This document shows, one piece after another, positions 19,155-28,174 of a stretch of DNA of 64,000 bases; position 1 is the stretch's first letter, and each line of letters opens with the position of its first letter. The notes under the pieces were generated by a model. That model saw only the letters and a list, made by a program, of their open reading frames with translations. It searched no databases and had not been told where the DNA came from. This DNA comes from Verrucomicrobiia bacterium (GTDB lineage Bacteria; Verrucomicrobiota; Verrucomicrobiia; Verrucomicrobiales; DEV007): the NCBI GenBank assembly GCA_030427505.1, contig JAUICH010000011.1, forward strand, positions 114,673-178,672. Reading direction: 5' to 3'. The position numbers were made by a program, and so were the translations under genes.

Positions 19155-20435
19155 TCAGGAACCGCCGAGACTGATCAGGTGCGAATCGGTCCGAATGAAA
19201 AGCTTTCCATTCGCGATAGCCGGAGAAGCATTGACCCCGGAGGGCAGCTGGCTGACGCCGAGCACCTTAAACTCACGCGAAGCTTTTACCGCCACGAAAC
19301 GTCCGTCCCGGCTGCCGCAAAAGACTTTTCCGTCCGCCACCACGGGAGAGCTGAAGTAGGTCGCTTCCGGAAGCCGCTCCTGGTAGAGCACATCTCCATT
19401 GGCGGCATCCACGCAGGTCAAGATACCGGCATCACTCCAGAGGAAAAAGAGTCCGTCATAAGCCACGGGCGTGGGCACATACGGCATGGCCTTGGTGGGA
19501 AGTTCGAAAGCAATGACCGGCTTCCCGGCAGCGAGAGATTCATCCAGCTTGATGGCGGCGCTTTCCTTGCCGCCCACCCCACCGGAGCCCATGGTGGCGA
19601 TCATCACTCCGTCCCAGATGGCCATGGAACCCACGGAACGCAGTTTGAAGCCGGGATTGTGCTGCCAGTTCACTTCGCCCGTTTTCGGGTCCAGGCTGAC
19701 AAAGCCCTGGGTGGTGTTCACGATGAGCAGTTGCTTGCGGCCGTCCTTGCCCTCGTACACCACGGGCGTGCTGTAGGCGCTTTTGTGCGCGTCGCCCTTG
19801 GGATCGTTCATCCGGTCGTAGCTCCACACTTCTTTTCCGGTCAGCTTTTCAAGCGCCAGGATGGAACTGCTTTGTTCGTCCTTGTGCTCGGCTTGCACGA
19901 TGACCAGGTCATCGACCAGGATGGGCGACGAGGCGTTCCCGTGGTCGGAAGTGAAGTTTGGGAACGTGGTTTCCCAGATCTCTTTCCCACTGTGGTCCAT
20001 GGCCACGACGTAGGACACTTCGCCAGAAGACCAGGCCAGGAAGAGATGTTTTTCATCCACCGCGGGGGTGGCGGAGGCAAAGGTGTTATAACGGTGCTGA
20101 TGATGCGGCTCCAGCTTGGACGGCGTCCGCCATAGCTCATTTCCCGTCTTGGAGTCATAGCACATCACGAAGCGCTTCTGCTCCGCTTCATCGCTGACGG
20201 AAAGGAAAAGCTTGTCCCCCCACAGGACCGGAGAGGAATGGCCCACGCCGGGCAGTTCCACGATCCAGTTGTAATCGGCCACGGTAAATTCCGAGGGAAT
20301 CTTCTGCGCGTCCCCCACTCCGGAACCATCGGGTCCCCGGAACCGGGTCCACTCTTGAGCCTGGACCAGGGTGCTCATGCTCAACACCGCCAGGGACACG
20401 GTGCCCACCCAGGGCATAAAGGGGTTCTTACGCAT
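19155..20435 (-). CDS. PQQ-binding-like beta-propeller protein (BamB-like fold)
   Basis: The product has 426 aa with an N-terminal signal peptide (residues 1-26, ending STLVQAQ). The rest is a run of PQQ-type propeller blades: WTRFRGPDGSGVG, HSSPVLWGDKLFLSVS, CYDSKTGNELWRT, DHSGKEIWETTF, LDPKTGEVNWQH, and VDAANGDVLYQE. The W at the end of each blade is the tryptophan-docking residue of the repeat. Such proteins either bind pyrroloquinoline quinone or only share its fold. No CC disulfide or other catalytic feature of quinoprotein dehydrogenases is visible, so a non-enzymatic or scaffold role is possible. It is the third gene from the end of a minus-strand series and is followed by the two giant cytochrome proteins. 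Confidence 0.9.
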   Translation of the reverse strand: MRKNPFMPWVGTVSLAVLSMSTLVQAQEWTRFRGPDGSGVGDAQKIPSEFTVADYNWIVELPGVGHSSPVLWGDKLFLSVSDEAEQKRFVMCYDSKTGNELWRTPSKLEPHHQHRYNTFASATPAVDEKHLFLAWSSGEVSYVVAMDHSGKEIWETTFPNFTSDHGNASSPILVDDLVIVQAEHKDEQSSSILALEKLTGKEVWSYDRMNDPKGDAHKSAYSTPVVYEGKDGRKQLLIVNTTQGFVSLDPKTGEVNWQHNPGFKLRSVGSMAIWDGVMIATMGSGGVGGKESAAIKLDESLAAGKPVIAFELPTKAMPYVPTPVAYDGLFFLWSDAGILTCVDAANGDVLYQERLPEATYFSSPVVADGKVFCGSRDGRFVAVKASREFKVLGVSQLPSGVNASPAIANGKLFIRTDSHLISLGGS

Positions 20436-20554
20436 TGGGTGTTAATAGAGTCACGTACGGCGGATTTGTCCAATGCAGAACTAATTCCGCGTACGCGCCA
20501 AAGAGGCCCCTTCCCAATGTCCCCTATCCCGCCGGCAAACCACCGGCCGCCAAC

Positions 20555-21733
20555 TCAAAAAGAGAGGTTCCAGAGAATGACGACGTTCTTGGTGGCCCGT
20601 CCGGCGGCGATGATGTCCAGTTTGCCATCGCCATCCAGGTCCGCCAGCTTCAGATCTTCGCAGGCTATCTGGACCTGGCTCAACATGAAGGACCCCCAAC
20701 TTCCATCCGTTCCCTGATAGAAGATCCGGATTCCCACCTCTCCTTTCTCGTCGGGATTTCTCCAGCCAGCCACGATCTCCTGCCGCTCGTCGCCAAAAAG
20801 ATCGCCCACCGCCAGAGCGTGTCCCTGGTTCATCTTGTCCGTGAGCAGGGTGCGCGTCCATTTCCCGGACGCGTTTTCCGGGTCCCGGGAATAGACGGCC
20901 AGTTCGTTGCCGTGCATGGGCTCGATAGCGGCGTAAAACCCGTCTCCGATGCGCACTTCGCCCGCGCCAATGGTGGGAGGCTCGCTGTTTTCGGGCGAGA
21001 TCAGGAGCTTGGTCTCTTTTCCCTTGGCCAGCACGCCCTGCTTCAGCAGGCCTTCCGCTCCAGCCACGACAATCTCGCCATCGCCCACGTCGTCAAAATT
21101 GTGGGTCTTGTGCAGGCTTTCGTTGATGACCTGCATCTGCCACGCGGCGGGATCGTTCGCTTTTTCGCCCTGGGGCACCGCAAAGGAGGCGATCCGCACG
21201 CCATTTTCGCCCTCGCCCTTTTGATTGCCAATGCCGTGCAGGGGCAGCACCACCAGGCGATAGTCGCCACTTTCCGTTTTTACCCACCTCATGCGGTGCA
21301 CGGTGGGATCGTGCGGAAGCGCAATCGCTTCCCAAAGATTGGCCGGATCCACCGGACGCACCAGGTAGTGCACCGAGCCAGATAGCGAGCGGTCCGAAGT
21401 TTCGCCGGGGTTCCAATTCGCGCCCACGGCGACTTCCACCATGCCGTCTCCGTCCAGGTCCTCCGCCGCGATGCACACGTTGTCCCGGAGGGAGAGTTGC
21501 TTCGCCATCACCAGGCGCTCCCAACCGGGATTGCGGTACCAGACGATCTCCCGCTTGTCCGCCAAAAGGATGTCCTCGAGGCCATCGCCATCCACGTCCC
21601 CAATGGCGAGGCCGTAGCCGATTTCAATGGCGGGGTCGATCGTCTCCGGATCGAAGGCCGGTTCCGCGATCGCGAAACCCGCCGAACCAAGCGTCAAACA
21701 GACTGCGATAAGTGCGAGAAGGAGGGAGCGCAT
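20555..21733 (-). CDS. FG-GAP/VCBS repeat protein
   Basis: The product has 392 aa with a signal peptide (residues 1-23, ending SAGFAIA). It is built of repeats with a DxDxDGxxD/E calcium-binding loop: GDVDGDGLEDILLAD, EDLDGDGMVEVAVGA and ADLDGDGKLDIIAAG at the C terminus. These are integrin-alpha-like propeller blades. Its start is only 12 bp from the stop of the ExbD-like coiled-coil gene, so it is almost certainly transcribed with the proton-channel genes. That linkage could mean it is a surface or periplasmic partner of the channel, but that is inference. It has no catalytic motif and no haem motif. Confidence 0.88.
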   Translation of the reverse strand: MRSLLLALIAVCLTLGSAGFAIAEPAFDPETIDPAIEIGYGLAIGDVDGDGLEDILLADKREIVWYRNPGWERLVMAKQLSLRDNVCIAAEDLDGDGMVEVAVGANWNPGETSDRSLSGSVHYLVRPVDPANLWEAIALPHDPTVHRMRWVKTESGDYRLVVLPLHGIGNQKGEGENGVRIASFAVPQGEKANDPAAWQMQVINESLHKTHNFDDVGDGEIVVAGAEGLLKQGVLAKGKETKLLISPENSEPPTIGAGEVRIGDGFYAAIEPMHGNELAVYSRDPENASGKWTRTLLTDKMNQGHALAVGDLFGDERQEIVAGWRNPDEKGEVGIRIFYQGTDGSWGSFMLSQVQIACEDLKLADLDGDGKLDIIAAGRATKNVVILWNLSF

Positions 21734-21745
21734 GGACCTGTCTAT

Positions 21746-23437
21746 TTAGTCCAAGGTCATTCTGCCCGCGCCTTCCGCGTCGGTCGTATTCTTGGGCGGA
21801 CCAGTGACGGGTTTCTTCCCATCCGGGGAGGCCGGCGGCTGGGTGGGCAACGCCGTGGCCACAAACACACGACTGTGGGGAATCTCAGGCGGATGAACGT
21901 CTATCCGGACTTCTTTCTCCCCCTTGGCTTCGTTGGCGGCCATGGTGGCTTCGTAAATCTGGCGGGTGTAGGGTTGCAATCGCTTGATGATCACGTCCTT
22001 CCGGGCTGCTTTCACCGCGGCGACGAATTTCTCCTTTTCAGCCGCGTCCTTCATGTCCTTGGGAACAAAGGAGGCGGAGTCTTTATCCAGATTCTCAATA
22101 CTATCTTTCACCGTGATGACCATGGACGGCCCCACGATCTTGGCGATGTTCACGAACTCCTGGGGATGCACCATGGCTTCCAGGTTTACCCTGGTGGTTT
22201 CCTGTTTCTGCTGCGCCTGGGGATTGAAGCGGTCCTGCGTGAAAGTCGTCCACCCCGCCGGAATATTGTAGCTCTCCGTGATGTTCCGCGCGTCCAGGTA
22301 GGTTTCGAAGCTGTCAGGCGCCACCATGAAAAAGAAGAAGGCGCTACGCTGCACGGAAATCCGTTTGCAGGCCTGGTGGAATTCGGAATTGGCCTTGGTA
22401 AATCTTTCAATCGGCCAGCCGCCTTTTTCCTTGAAACCCAGTTTCAGGGACAGGCGGTCCGAGGTTCCCACCCGGGTCACGTAGTAGGAAAAGTCCGCCG
22501 GACCCAGTTTCCCGTCTCCGAAGAATTCCGCGATCTTCTTCTCGTCCAGGCGGAACTTGGAGATATTGAATTCCTTCCGGTCGTCAGCGCCGAACAGGCG
22601 GGAAAGCATGTCTTTGGTTTCGACCTTGGAGCCGTCATTGCTGAACTCGGTGAACTGAACCTCCTCCAGGGCGAGGTCCTTCACAAAGCGGTCTCCTTTG
22701 CGTACGCTTTCGGTGTGGGGAAGATACGAAGTCTTGGCGTCGTTCTGTTTGTTCGTGTCTAGCGTGTAGGTGTAGCTGCCGACCGCCGGTTCGCGGTAGG
22801 CGAGTTTCGCGAAGTTCTGGTCGATCACGTCCCGGACCCGGAACACATGCTCGTAGGGGTCCCCCACAAAGTAGAGTTTGCCGTATTTACAGACGATGAA
22901 CATCGGCACCGCCTCCGCCGGGGCCAGGCGGGGGTTGGGCATGCGCACCTCTTTCGGAGGTTTCACCTCCCGGTCCGGCGTCTGGGCGAGGAGCGCCCGG
23001 AGGTTGGCAAGTTCGGTGGAGGCGACATTGATCTCCTCTTCATTGACCTTCTTGGCGCCTTCCTGTTCTTCGATCTTTTTCCTGAGTTCTTCAATGTCCC
23101 GCAGTTTGTCGGTCAGAGTTGAATTCTCTTCCTCGATCTGATCGATCTGCATGACGATCTGAGACGCCTCGTCCTCGGTAATCTCATTATTTTTCTGCTG
23201 ATCCAGCGTCAACTGAAGAGTCTTCAAGTCGTCGATCTTGTCCTGAAGCCGCTGACGCTGCTGGTCGACGTCCTCCTGAGTGACGTCCGGCAGGTTCTCC
23301 ACAATCTTCTGCACCGCGTTGCTGATGCCCAGACTGGTGGTAATCAGGATGAGCAAGAGAATGCCCACCACGTTGGTCAAGGCATCCAGCAGGGAGTCCA
23401 TGCTCCCGCCTTCTTCCGATCTGCGCCTTCTTGCCAT
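21746..23437 (-). CDS. ExbD/MotB-like coiled-coil membrane protein
   Basis: The product has 563 aa. After a basic start (MARRRRSEEGG) comes one membrane segment (residues about 16-40, LLDALTNVVGILLLILITT) with an Asp just inside it at D18, the position of the ion-path Asp in ExbD, TolR and MotB. Residues about 55-150 are a long coiled coil. The remaining 400 residues are predicted to be outside the membrane and contain APAEAVPMFIVCKYGKLYFVGDPYEHVF. I do not recognise a named domain there. It is 47 bp downstream of the 275-aa partner. The length and the large outer domain are beyond normal ExbD (about 140 aa). Role: probable force-transducing partner of the TolQ-like protein. Confidence 0.75.
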   Translation of the reverse strand: MARRRRSEEGGSMDSLLDALTNVVGILLLILITTSLGISNAVQKIVENLPDVTQEDVDQQRQRLQDKIDDLKTLQLTLDQQKNNEITEDEASQIVMQIDQIEEENSTLTDKLRDIEELRKKIEEQEGAKKVNEEEINVASTELANLRALLAQTPDREVKPPKEVRMPNPRLAPAEAVPMFIVCKYGKLYFVGDPYEHVFRVRDVIDQNFAKLAYREPAVGSYTYTLDTNKQNDAKTSYLPHTESVRKGDRFVKDLALEEVQFTEFSNDGSKVETKDMLSRLFGADDRKEFNISKFRLDEKKIAEFFGDGKLGPADFSYYVTRVGTSDRLSLKLGFKEKGGWPIERFTKANSEFHQACKRISVQRSAFFFFMVAPDSFETYLDARNITESYNIPAGWTTFTQDRFNPQAQQKQETTRVNLEAMVHPQEFVNIAKIVGPSMVITVKDSIENLDKDSASFVPKDMKDAAEKEKFVAAVKAARKDVIIKRLQPYTRQIYEATMAANEAKGEKEVRIDVHPPEIPHSRVFVATALPTQPPASPDGKKPVTGPPKNTTDAEGAGRMTLD

Positions 23438-23484
23438 GTTAAGTCAGAATGGTTTTTGGGGGTTGTGTCAGGAAAGTCTCCGCG

Positions 23485-24312
23485 TTATTTCAGGAATTGA
23501 GCGAATACGCTCAGGTCCAGCTTTCCTTCACCCGGAATGGGGACTTTCCCAGGCACGATCTCGTTGCCAGTGCCATTGTTGAAGTTGGTCACCAGTTTGT
23601 TGGCCCTGGTCAGATTTGCCAGGGAACCCTCGTTGCCCCGGACCAGGAAGATCAGCTTCCGGTAGGGTTTAGCGGCCACGGTCTTGAGCAACTCGATGAA
23701 ATCCTGATTGTCCACCAGGGACGCCGTGGGAAGCATCAGCGGCTCCTCAGTCAGGCTGCGGTGGATCAAAACCGCGTTGTCCGCGATCTCCACAAAGTAG
23801 GGCTCCACGTTGCCGCTGGATCCGGTGGGACGGACGAGTACGCGAGGGGCATCTGGCGGCTCCGACTTGAGGTCGAGCTGTTTCTTGAGTTCCTCGATTT
23901 GGGCGAGCAATTGCTTCTCGTCATTGTCGAGGTTCTTATTGATCTGAACGAGCAGGTTGAACTTGGCGATCAATTCATCCCGCCGGGCGTCGGTTTCCTC
24001 GTTGCTGGCCAGAAGCTCCTGCAACAGCCGGAGCTTCTCCCGCTTCATCTGAAAGTCCTTCTGCTGGCTGGTCAGGGTTTCGATATCAATCCGGAGCTGC
24101 TCCAGCTCCTTGCTTTTGATCTCGTTCTCCTTCTCCAGCTTCACGTATTCCCGGGCAATCTCCACTTCCTCGGGCTCTTTGTCGCCCTGGTTCATCTGGA
24201 CGACGGTAAGCGTCACGATGATCAGCGTCAGACAGCCGATCAGCGCCGTGAGAATGCTGAGAAACGGAAACAGCGAAATCTCGATTCCGGAATCTGCGCG
24301 GGGTTTGGCCAT
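23485..24312 (-). CDS. ExbD-like coiled-coil membrane protein
   Basis: The product has 275 aa. A short cytoplasmic start (MAKPRADSGIEISLFPFLS) leads into a membrane segment at residues about 16-43. The usual ExbD layout is seen, but the segment opens FPFLSILTALIG, so a Ser stands where ExbD has its Asp. Residues about 48-140 form a coiled coil with many E, K, Q and L. A compact C-terminal domain follows (VLVRPTGSSGN, YFVEIADNAVLIH, KLIFLVRGNEGSLANL) with an ExbD/TolR-like strand pattern. It lies between the TolQ-like gene (77 bp upstream) and the larger ExbD-like gene (47 bp downstream), so the three form one operon. Two different ExbD-like partners imply a heteromeric complex. Confidence 0.75.
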   Translation of the reverse strand: MAKPRADSGIEISLFPFLSILTALIGCLTLIIVTLTVVQMNQGDKEPEEVEIAREYVKLEKENEIKSKELEQLRIDIETLTSQQKDFQMKREKLRLLQELLASNEETDARRDELIAKFNLLVQINKNLDNDEKQLLAQIEELKKQLDLKSEPPDAPRVLVRPTGSSGNVEPYFVEIADNAVLIHRSLTEEPLMLPTASLVDNQDFIELLKTVAAKPYRKLIFLVRGNEGSLANLTRANKLVTNFNNGTGNEIVPGKVPIPGEGKLDLSVFAQFLK

Positions 24313-24389
24313 GGCTTATATGGAGGGGGTAGAACGGGCAGCCACGGAATCCGCGGCGAATGGCCCGTACTACCCTAGCCTATCTATTT

Positions 24390-25853
24390 TCAGCGGGAAA
24401 ACCAGCCTCTCTTTTGCACCTTCACCTGCTTGCCGTTCAATTCACGGAGCACGTCATTGAGGTTGTGGATGCCTTCGGAGAGCGGTTTGACGTTCTTTTC
24501 GATGGCCTCCACGGAACCGGTGCGGATTTTTTCCAGGGTGCCGAAGAACTCTTCGTCCAGCTTGGTTTCGTAGGCTTCGGCCCGCTGGCCGATGGCGCTG
24601 AGCTGGGTGTCCACGGCTGAGGCCACTTCCTTGAAGTACTTGTTCTGGTTGTCCAGAGAGGAGTCCATCTTCTTCTGCACCTCCTGGATCTTGCCGATCA
24701 TTTCCTTGGCACTGGCGGCCACGGCGTCGCCCAGGGCTTTCACCAGAGCGGAGTCGCCGGTGATGTTGGAGCCCGCGCCGCCGTCGTTCAGACGCTTGAG
24801 GAGGTTATCGATGCAGTACTCGTCCACTTCGTTGATGTGGTCTTCCTCGGAGCGCTGGAGGAAGGCCACCGGAATGGCGAGGATGATGCTGAAGACCAGC
24901 GCGAGGAGGGTGGTGTCGAACGCCACGCCCAAGCTTCCCAACACCGTGGTCAGCGCGGCCTGCAATGCGTCCATTTCACCGGCCGCCTTCAACACGTCGC
25001 CGAACTGGCCGACCGCGGCACCGATACCCAAAACGGTTCCGATAAAGCCCATGATCGGAATGGCCCAGAGGAAGACCTTGGCGATGGAATAGCTGCCGGC
25101 CACCTGGTTGGCGTCGATCTCCGACTGGCTGGTCAGCAGTTGCGCCACTTCCGGGTTGTTCTGGCGGACGTAGAAAAACTCCAGCGCCTTGCGAATCCGG
25201 CTGATGATAAAGGTGCGCCGCAGCGGTTTCGGGAAGTTCACGACGTGTTCGTAAAAGTCCGGAAGGTTGTGAATGCTGATTTCGTCCCCGATGTCGCGAG
25301 GCAGTGCCTCCACCATCATGGCGCGGCGCTGCTTGCGCAGGTTGAAGGACTTCAGCAGCAGAATCCCGATGGTCCAGCCGGTCAGGAAGGTGGTGGCATA
25401 CTGCGGCCAGCCGCGTTCCAGGAACAGTTCTCTCAGGTAGCCCAGGGCACCGGTCGAATCCGCCGGGATCAACATCATTCCCAGGATGACCGCGAAGGCG
25501 AATGCCGCGCCGATGGCGGCCGCCAGCCAGATATTGACATTGGAATTATCGACCCGCTCGACGTGCTTGATGTTCAGTTCCGGCAGTTGCTCGTAGAACT
25601 CATCCGCCATCTCTTCCGCGGCGCTGGGTTCGTAGTCGTGGCTTGCATCGGGCGCGGGAACGCTTCCCGCCGGGCTAGTCGCTCCGTCCGGCGGCGGCAC
25701 GTCGGAAGAGGCCTGCGGATGCAGGGACTCGGACGCGCCCAAATCCTCGGGAATTTGAATCTTGGTCCCGCAGCCTGGACACTTTACGGCCTTTCCGGCC
25801 AGCTCGGGTTCCGCCTGCAAATGGAGGTTGCACGAAGGACAACTGAATCTCAT
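24390..25853 (-). CDS. MotA/TolQ/ExbB proton channel family protein with N-terminal zinc ribbon
   Basis: The product has 487 aa from the ATG at 25853; an upstream in-frame ATG at 25928 would put low-complexity residues before the ribbon. Residues 4-33 carry two CPxC pairs (CPSC and CPGC), a zinc-ribbon of the type seen in many PVC proteins. An acidic/Pro linker follows, then membrane segments at about residues 114-135, 155-173, 262-285 and 315-340. The last two match the ExbB signature (PIMGFIGTVLGIGAAVGQF and FDTTLLALVFSIILAIPVAF). A coiled-coil tail of about 130 residues ends the protein. It is the first gene of the operon with the two ExbD-like genes. Zinc-ribbon plus long tail is unlike classic TolQ or MotA. 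Confidence 0.85.
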   Translation of the reverse strand: MRFSCPSCNLHLQAEPELAGKAVKCPGCGTKIQIPEDLGASESLHPQASSDVPPPDGATSPAGSVPAPDASHDYEPSAAEEMADEFYEQLPELNIKHVERVDNSNVNIWLAAAIGAAFAFAVILGMMLIPADSTGALGYLRELFLERGWPQYATTFLTGWTIGILLLKSFNLRKQRRAMMVEALPRDIGDEISIHNLPDFYEHVVNFPKPLRRTFIISRIRKALEFFYVRQNNPEVAQLLTSQSEIDANQVAGSYSIAKVFLWAIPIMGFIGTVLGIGAAVGQFGDVLKAAGEMDALQAALTTVLGSLGVAFDTTLLALVFSIILAIPVAFLQRSEEDHINEVDEYCIDNLLKRLNDGGAGSNITGDSALVKALGDAVAASAKEMIGKIQEVQKKMDSSLDNQNKYFKEVASAVDTQLSAIGQRAEAYETKLDEEFFGTLEKIRTGSVEAIEKNVKPLSEGIHNLNDVLRELNGKQVKVQKRGWFSR

Positions 25854-26365
25854 CGGTAAATAGGGATTGAAGTATCTTGGTGAGCCGGGGGGTTTAGCCA
25901 GACTCGGGCCCCGCCGAAAGTGGGGCAAAGGCTACCTAATAACGCAGCGGCAAGATTTGACGAGAAAAAATTATATCCCACAAAGCTGAAAGCCCCATGA
26001 AATATGGGATTTTCGTTTCCAGAACAGCGAAATCGGAAATTGCACCCCTGAACAGAAGCCTGAGCGGCCCGCTGTTTTCCGGCTTGTTTCGCAAAATTCC
26101 GGTTCTTTCGATTTTCGCTCGCCCGGGAATTTCCGCGGAACGCCAAGAGGGCTATCAACTCGTTCTGGTTCACGCCTCTACGGCCTCCCGCCCCGGCATC
26201 TCTAACCGGACAGCCCAACCACGGTCCCGGCTCAGGTTTCCGCGAACCACGGGACCTGACTTCAAGAGCCGCTCGAGGCCAGGTCCGCGCCGAAGCCGCA
26301 AGCGGTCTTCGAACGGCCAGCGTTTTTCCAACCGCGAATTTTTTCCAAGCCACCTGGCCGCCGTG
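25854..26365. other. 512-bp non-coding stretch upstream of the proton-channel operon
   Basis: No coding region is supported on either strand: the open frames here lack family features and are short. A small hairpin, CCCAT-GAAAT-ATGGG, near 25995-26010 is followed by a TTTT run on the plus strand. The stretch must contain the promoter of the channel operon, which reads leftward, and the end of the pectate lyase transcript. I could not identify convincing -35 and -10 boxes. Confidence 0.5.
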
Positions 26366-28066
26366 CTACTGGGAATCCTTTTGGGCGGACGCTTTCTCTT
26401 TGCCAGCTTTTTCCGCGGCGTTGTCCGGTTTCTTCTTGCCGGACTCGGGTTCTTCCGGCGCGGCGGGTGGCGGCGGGGGTTGTGACTCTTTCCACGCCTT
26501 GTGGAAGATCTCGCCACCATTCCGGGCGGCCTTCACATAGGAAATCATCGCGTTCATGTTCTCGATGAAGTCCCGCGACTCGATGGCTCCGCCGTCCGAT
26601 TTCCAGGCGCCCTTGGAGTCCAGTTTCTCCATGGCGGACCTTGCCTTTTTGGCGGCGCTCTTGGCCTTGCTGGCCCAGCGTTTCTCGCTGTCCGGCTCGG
26701 CCAATTTATACTGCATTTCCTCCCGGCTCAGTTCGAGGTACTCCGCGAAGCGCTCCAAAGACTTGCCAAAGTCCTCGATCTTGAACCCGTAGTGCGTCGG
26801 CATGTTGCCGTCATCATAGGTTAGTTCGTAGGTGTCTTTGACGAAGTAGAGCGGCTGGTTGGTGCGCAACTCATAGAACCGCGCCCACTGACCGTCCGGA
26901 AGCTTGCAGGACCGCAACCACTCCAGGGCTTTGGGGATGGGTTTCAAGAACCGTTCTTCCCCCGTCGCAACCCAGAGGTAGTGCAGGGCCCGCAGGGAAG
27001 CGAGGCTTTCAACGGAGCTGACTGACGGCGGCTCGAACTTGCGCGCCCAGACCGGCTCCATCTGGAAGTTATACTGTTGCGCCCAGCCGGGTTGCGGGTC
27101 CGGCATCTGAGCCAGGATCAGGAAGTCTCCCGCCTTTTTCGCGGACTCCAGGTAGCGCTCCTCACCGCTGACTTTGTAGGCTTCCAGGAGCAGTAAGACG
27201 GCCTGGAGGATGTTCCCGTCGTTCAGGGTGTAGTAGACTGGGTAATCTTCATTCGGCCAGATGCGGGACCACTCCTCTGGGTAGCGCGCTTTCAGGTCCG
27301 CGGGCAGCGAGGGGTCCGCCGGGCCGGAGTATTGCTGCGGCCATCCCCCATTGGGAGCCTGGGCCGCGAGCAGCCCGTCGAAGCCGAACTTCACCGTCCG
27401 CTGAAGCTCGGCGTTGTCCGGATCTTCCGCCGCCAGGTGTACCAGGAAAAGCAGCGCGGACTGGGTCTTGTTGTCGTCCAGCGTGGTGCGGTTGCGCAGC
27501 TTGCCGGGCTCGGTTTCGCCGGCATCCAGGTCGCGCCGGAAGTGATACCGGCTCGCCACCGTGGGGTTGAAGTCGAAGTCGCTCGGCCACCCGCCCGTGG
27601 AGAGCTGGCACCAGGTCAGGCACTGCGCCGCCTCGCGGGCTGCCTGGAGATAGAGCGGGTCCTGAGTAACGCGCCAGGCCTCCACCAGGACCTTGCCCAC
27701 GGTGGTCGTCGCCGGTGGCTGGATGGAAATGACGGAAGGAGACTTCCTCCCTTCCACGTAGGCCTCGGTCCGGTCCGGGTTCCAGCCAAAGGGGTATCCG
27801 CCCGCGAACGAGGCTTCCCGCCGGAACCAGGCCGCCGCCTTCTTCATCGCCGCCGCGACTTCTTCGGGGTCTGGCAGACCGGGTTTGGGTTCGGGCGCTT
27901 TTTCCTTCGTCTCGCCTGCCTTGGCGGGAGCGCTTTCTTCTTTCTGAACCGGAGGACCTCCGTTCTCCGGGTCCTTGCCGGCTCCCTGGGCCACGGTCAA
28001 GAAAGTCGCGAAAGACGACAGCAGGGCCAGGACACACAGACGCAGCAGCAGCATGGGGTTTCGCAT
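26366..28066 (-). CDS. pectate lyase-like protein (PL10 family)
   Basis: The product has 566 aa with a signal peptide (residues 1-29, ending TFLTVAQG). An acidic/Pro/Glu linker runs to residue about 70, then the alpha/alpha-toroid fold of the PL10 pectic acid lyases: CQLSTGGWPSDFDF, TLDDNKTQSALLFL, APNGGWPQQYSGP, YYTLNDGNILQAVLLLLE. The NGGWPQ and DDN motifs are the family signature; an Asp in the DDN segment and nearby basic residues are candidate calcium and catalytic positions. Such lyases cleave polygalacturonate by beta-elimination with calcium. After residue about 470 comes a Lys/Ala-rich helical tail that the family does not need. It follows the DUF3500 gene by 108 bp on the same strand. 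Confidence 0.82.
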   Translation of the reverse strand: MRNPMLLLRLCVLALLSSFATFLTVAQGAGKDPENGGPPVQKEESAPAKAGETKEKAPEPKPGLPDPEEVAAAMKKAAAWFRREASFAGGYPFGWNPDRTEAYVEGRKSPSVISIQPPATTTVGKVLVEAWRVTQDPLYLQAAREAAQCLTWCQLSTGGWPSDFDFNPTVASRYHFRRDLDAGETEPGKLRNRTTLDDNKTQSALLFLVHLAAEDPDNAELQRTVKFGFDGLLAAQAPNGGWPQQYSGPADPSLPADLKARYPEEWSRIWPNEDYPVYYTLNDGNILQAVLLLLEAYKVSGEERYLESAKKAGDFLILAQMPDPQPGWAQQYNFQMEPVWARKFEPPSVSSVESLASLRALHYLWVATGEERFLKPIPKALEWLRSCKLPDGQWARFYELRTNQPLYFVKDTYELTYDDGNMPTHYGFKIEDFGKSLERFAEYLELSREEMQYKLAEPDSEKRWASKAKSAAKKARSAMEKLDSKGAWKSDGGAIESRDFIENMNAMISYVKAARNGGEIFHKAWKESQPPPPPAAPEEPESGKKKPDNAAEKAGKEKASAQKDSQ

Positions 28067-28174
28067 GCCCGCATGATAGGACCTTCGCCCTGGAAAGCGA
28101 TGGCGGAATGACGCTACCAGGCACCGCCTTTTCTCACCCCGGGAAGAGCCCAGGCCTCCCCTTTCCCGGCGCTC

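Noticed and set aside
24390..25853. Zorya-type defence motor
   Set aside because: The channel and partners resemble ZorA/ZorB in outline only; no ZorC, ZorD or ZorE helicase or nuclease gene is nearby.
25990..26015. Strong terminator at CCCAT-GAAAT-ATGGG
   Set aside because: Only a 5-bp stem; could occur by chance.
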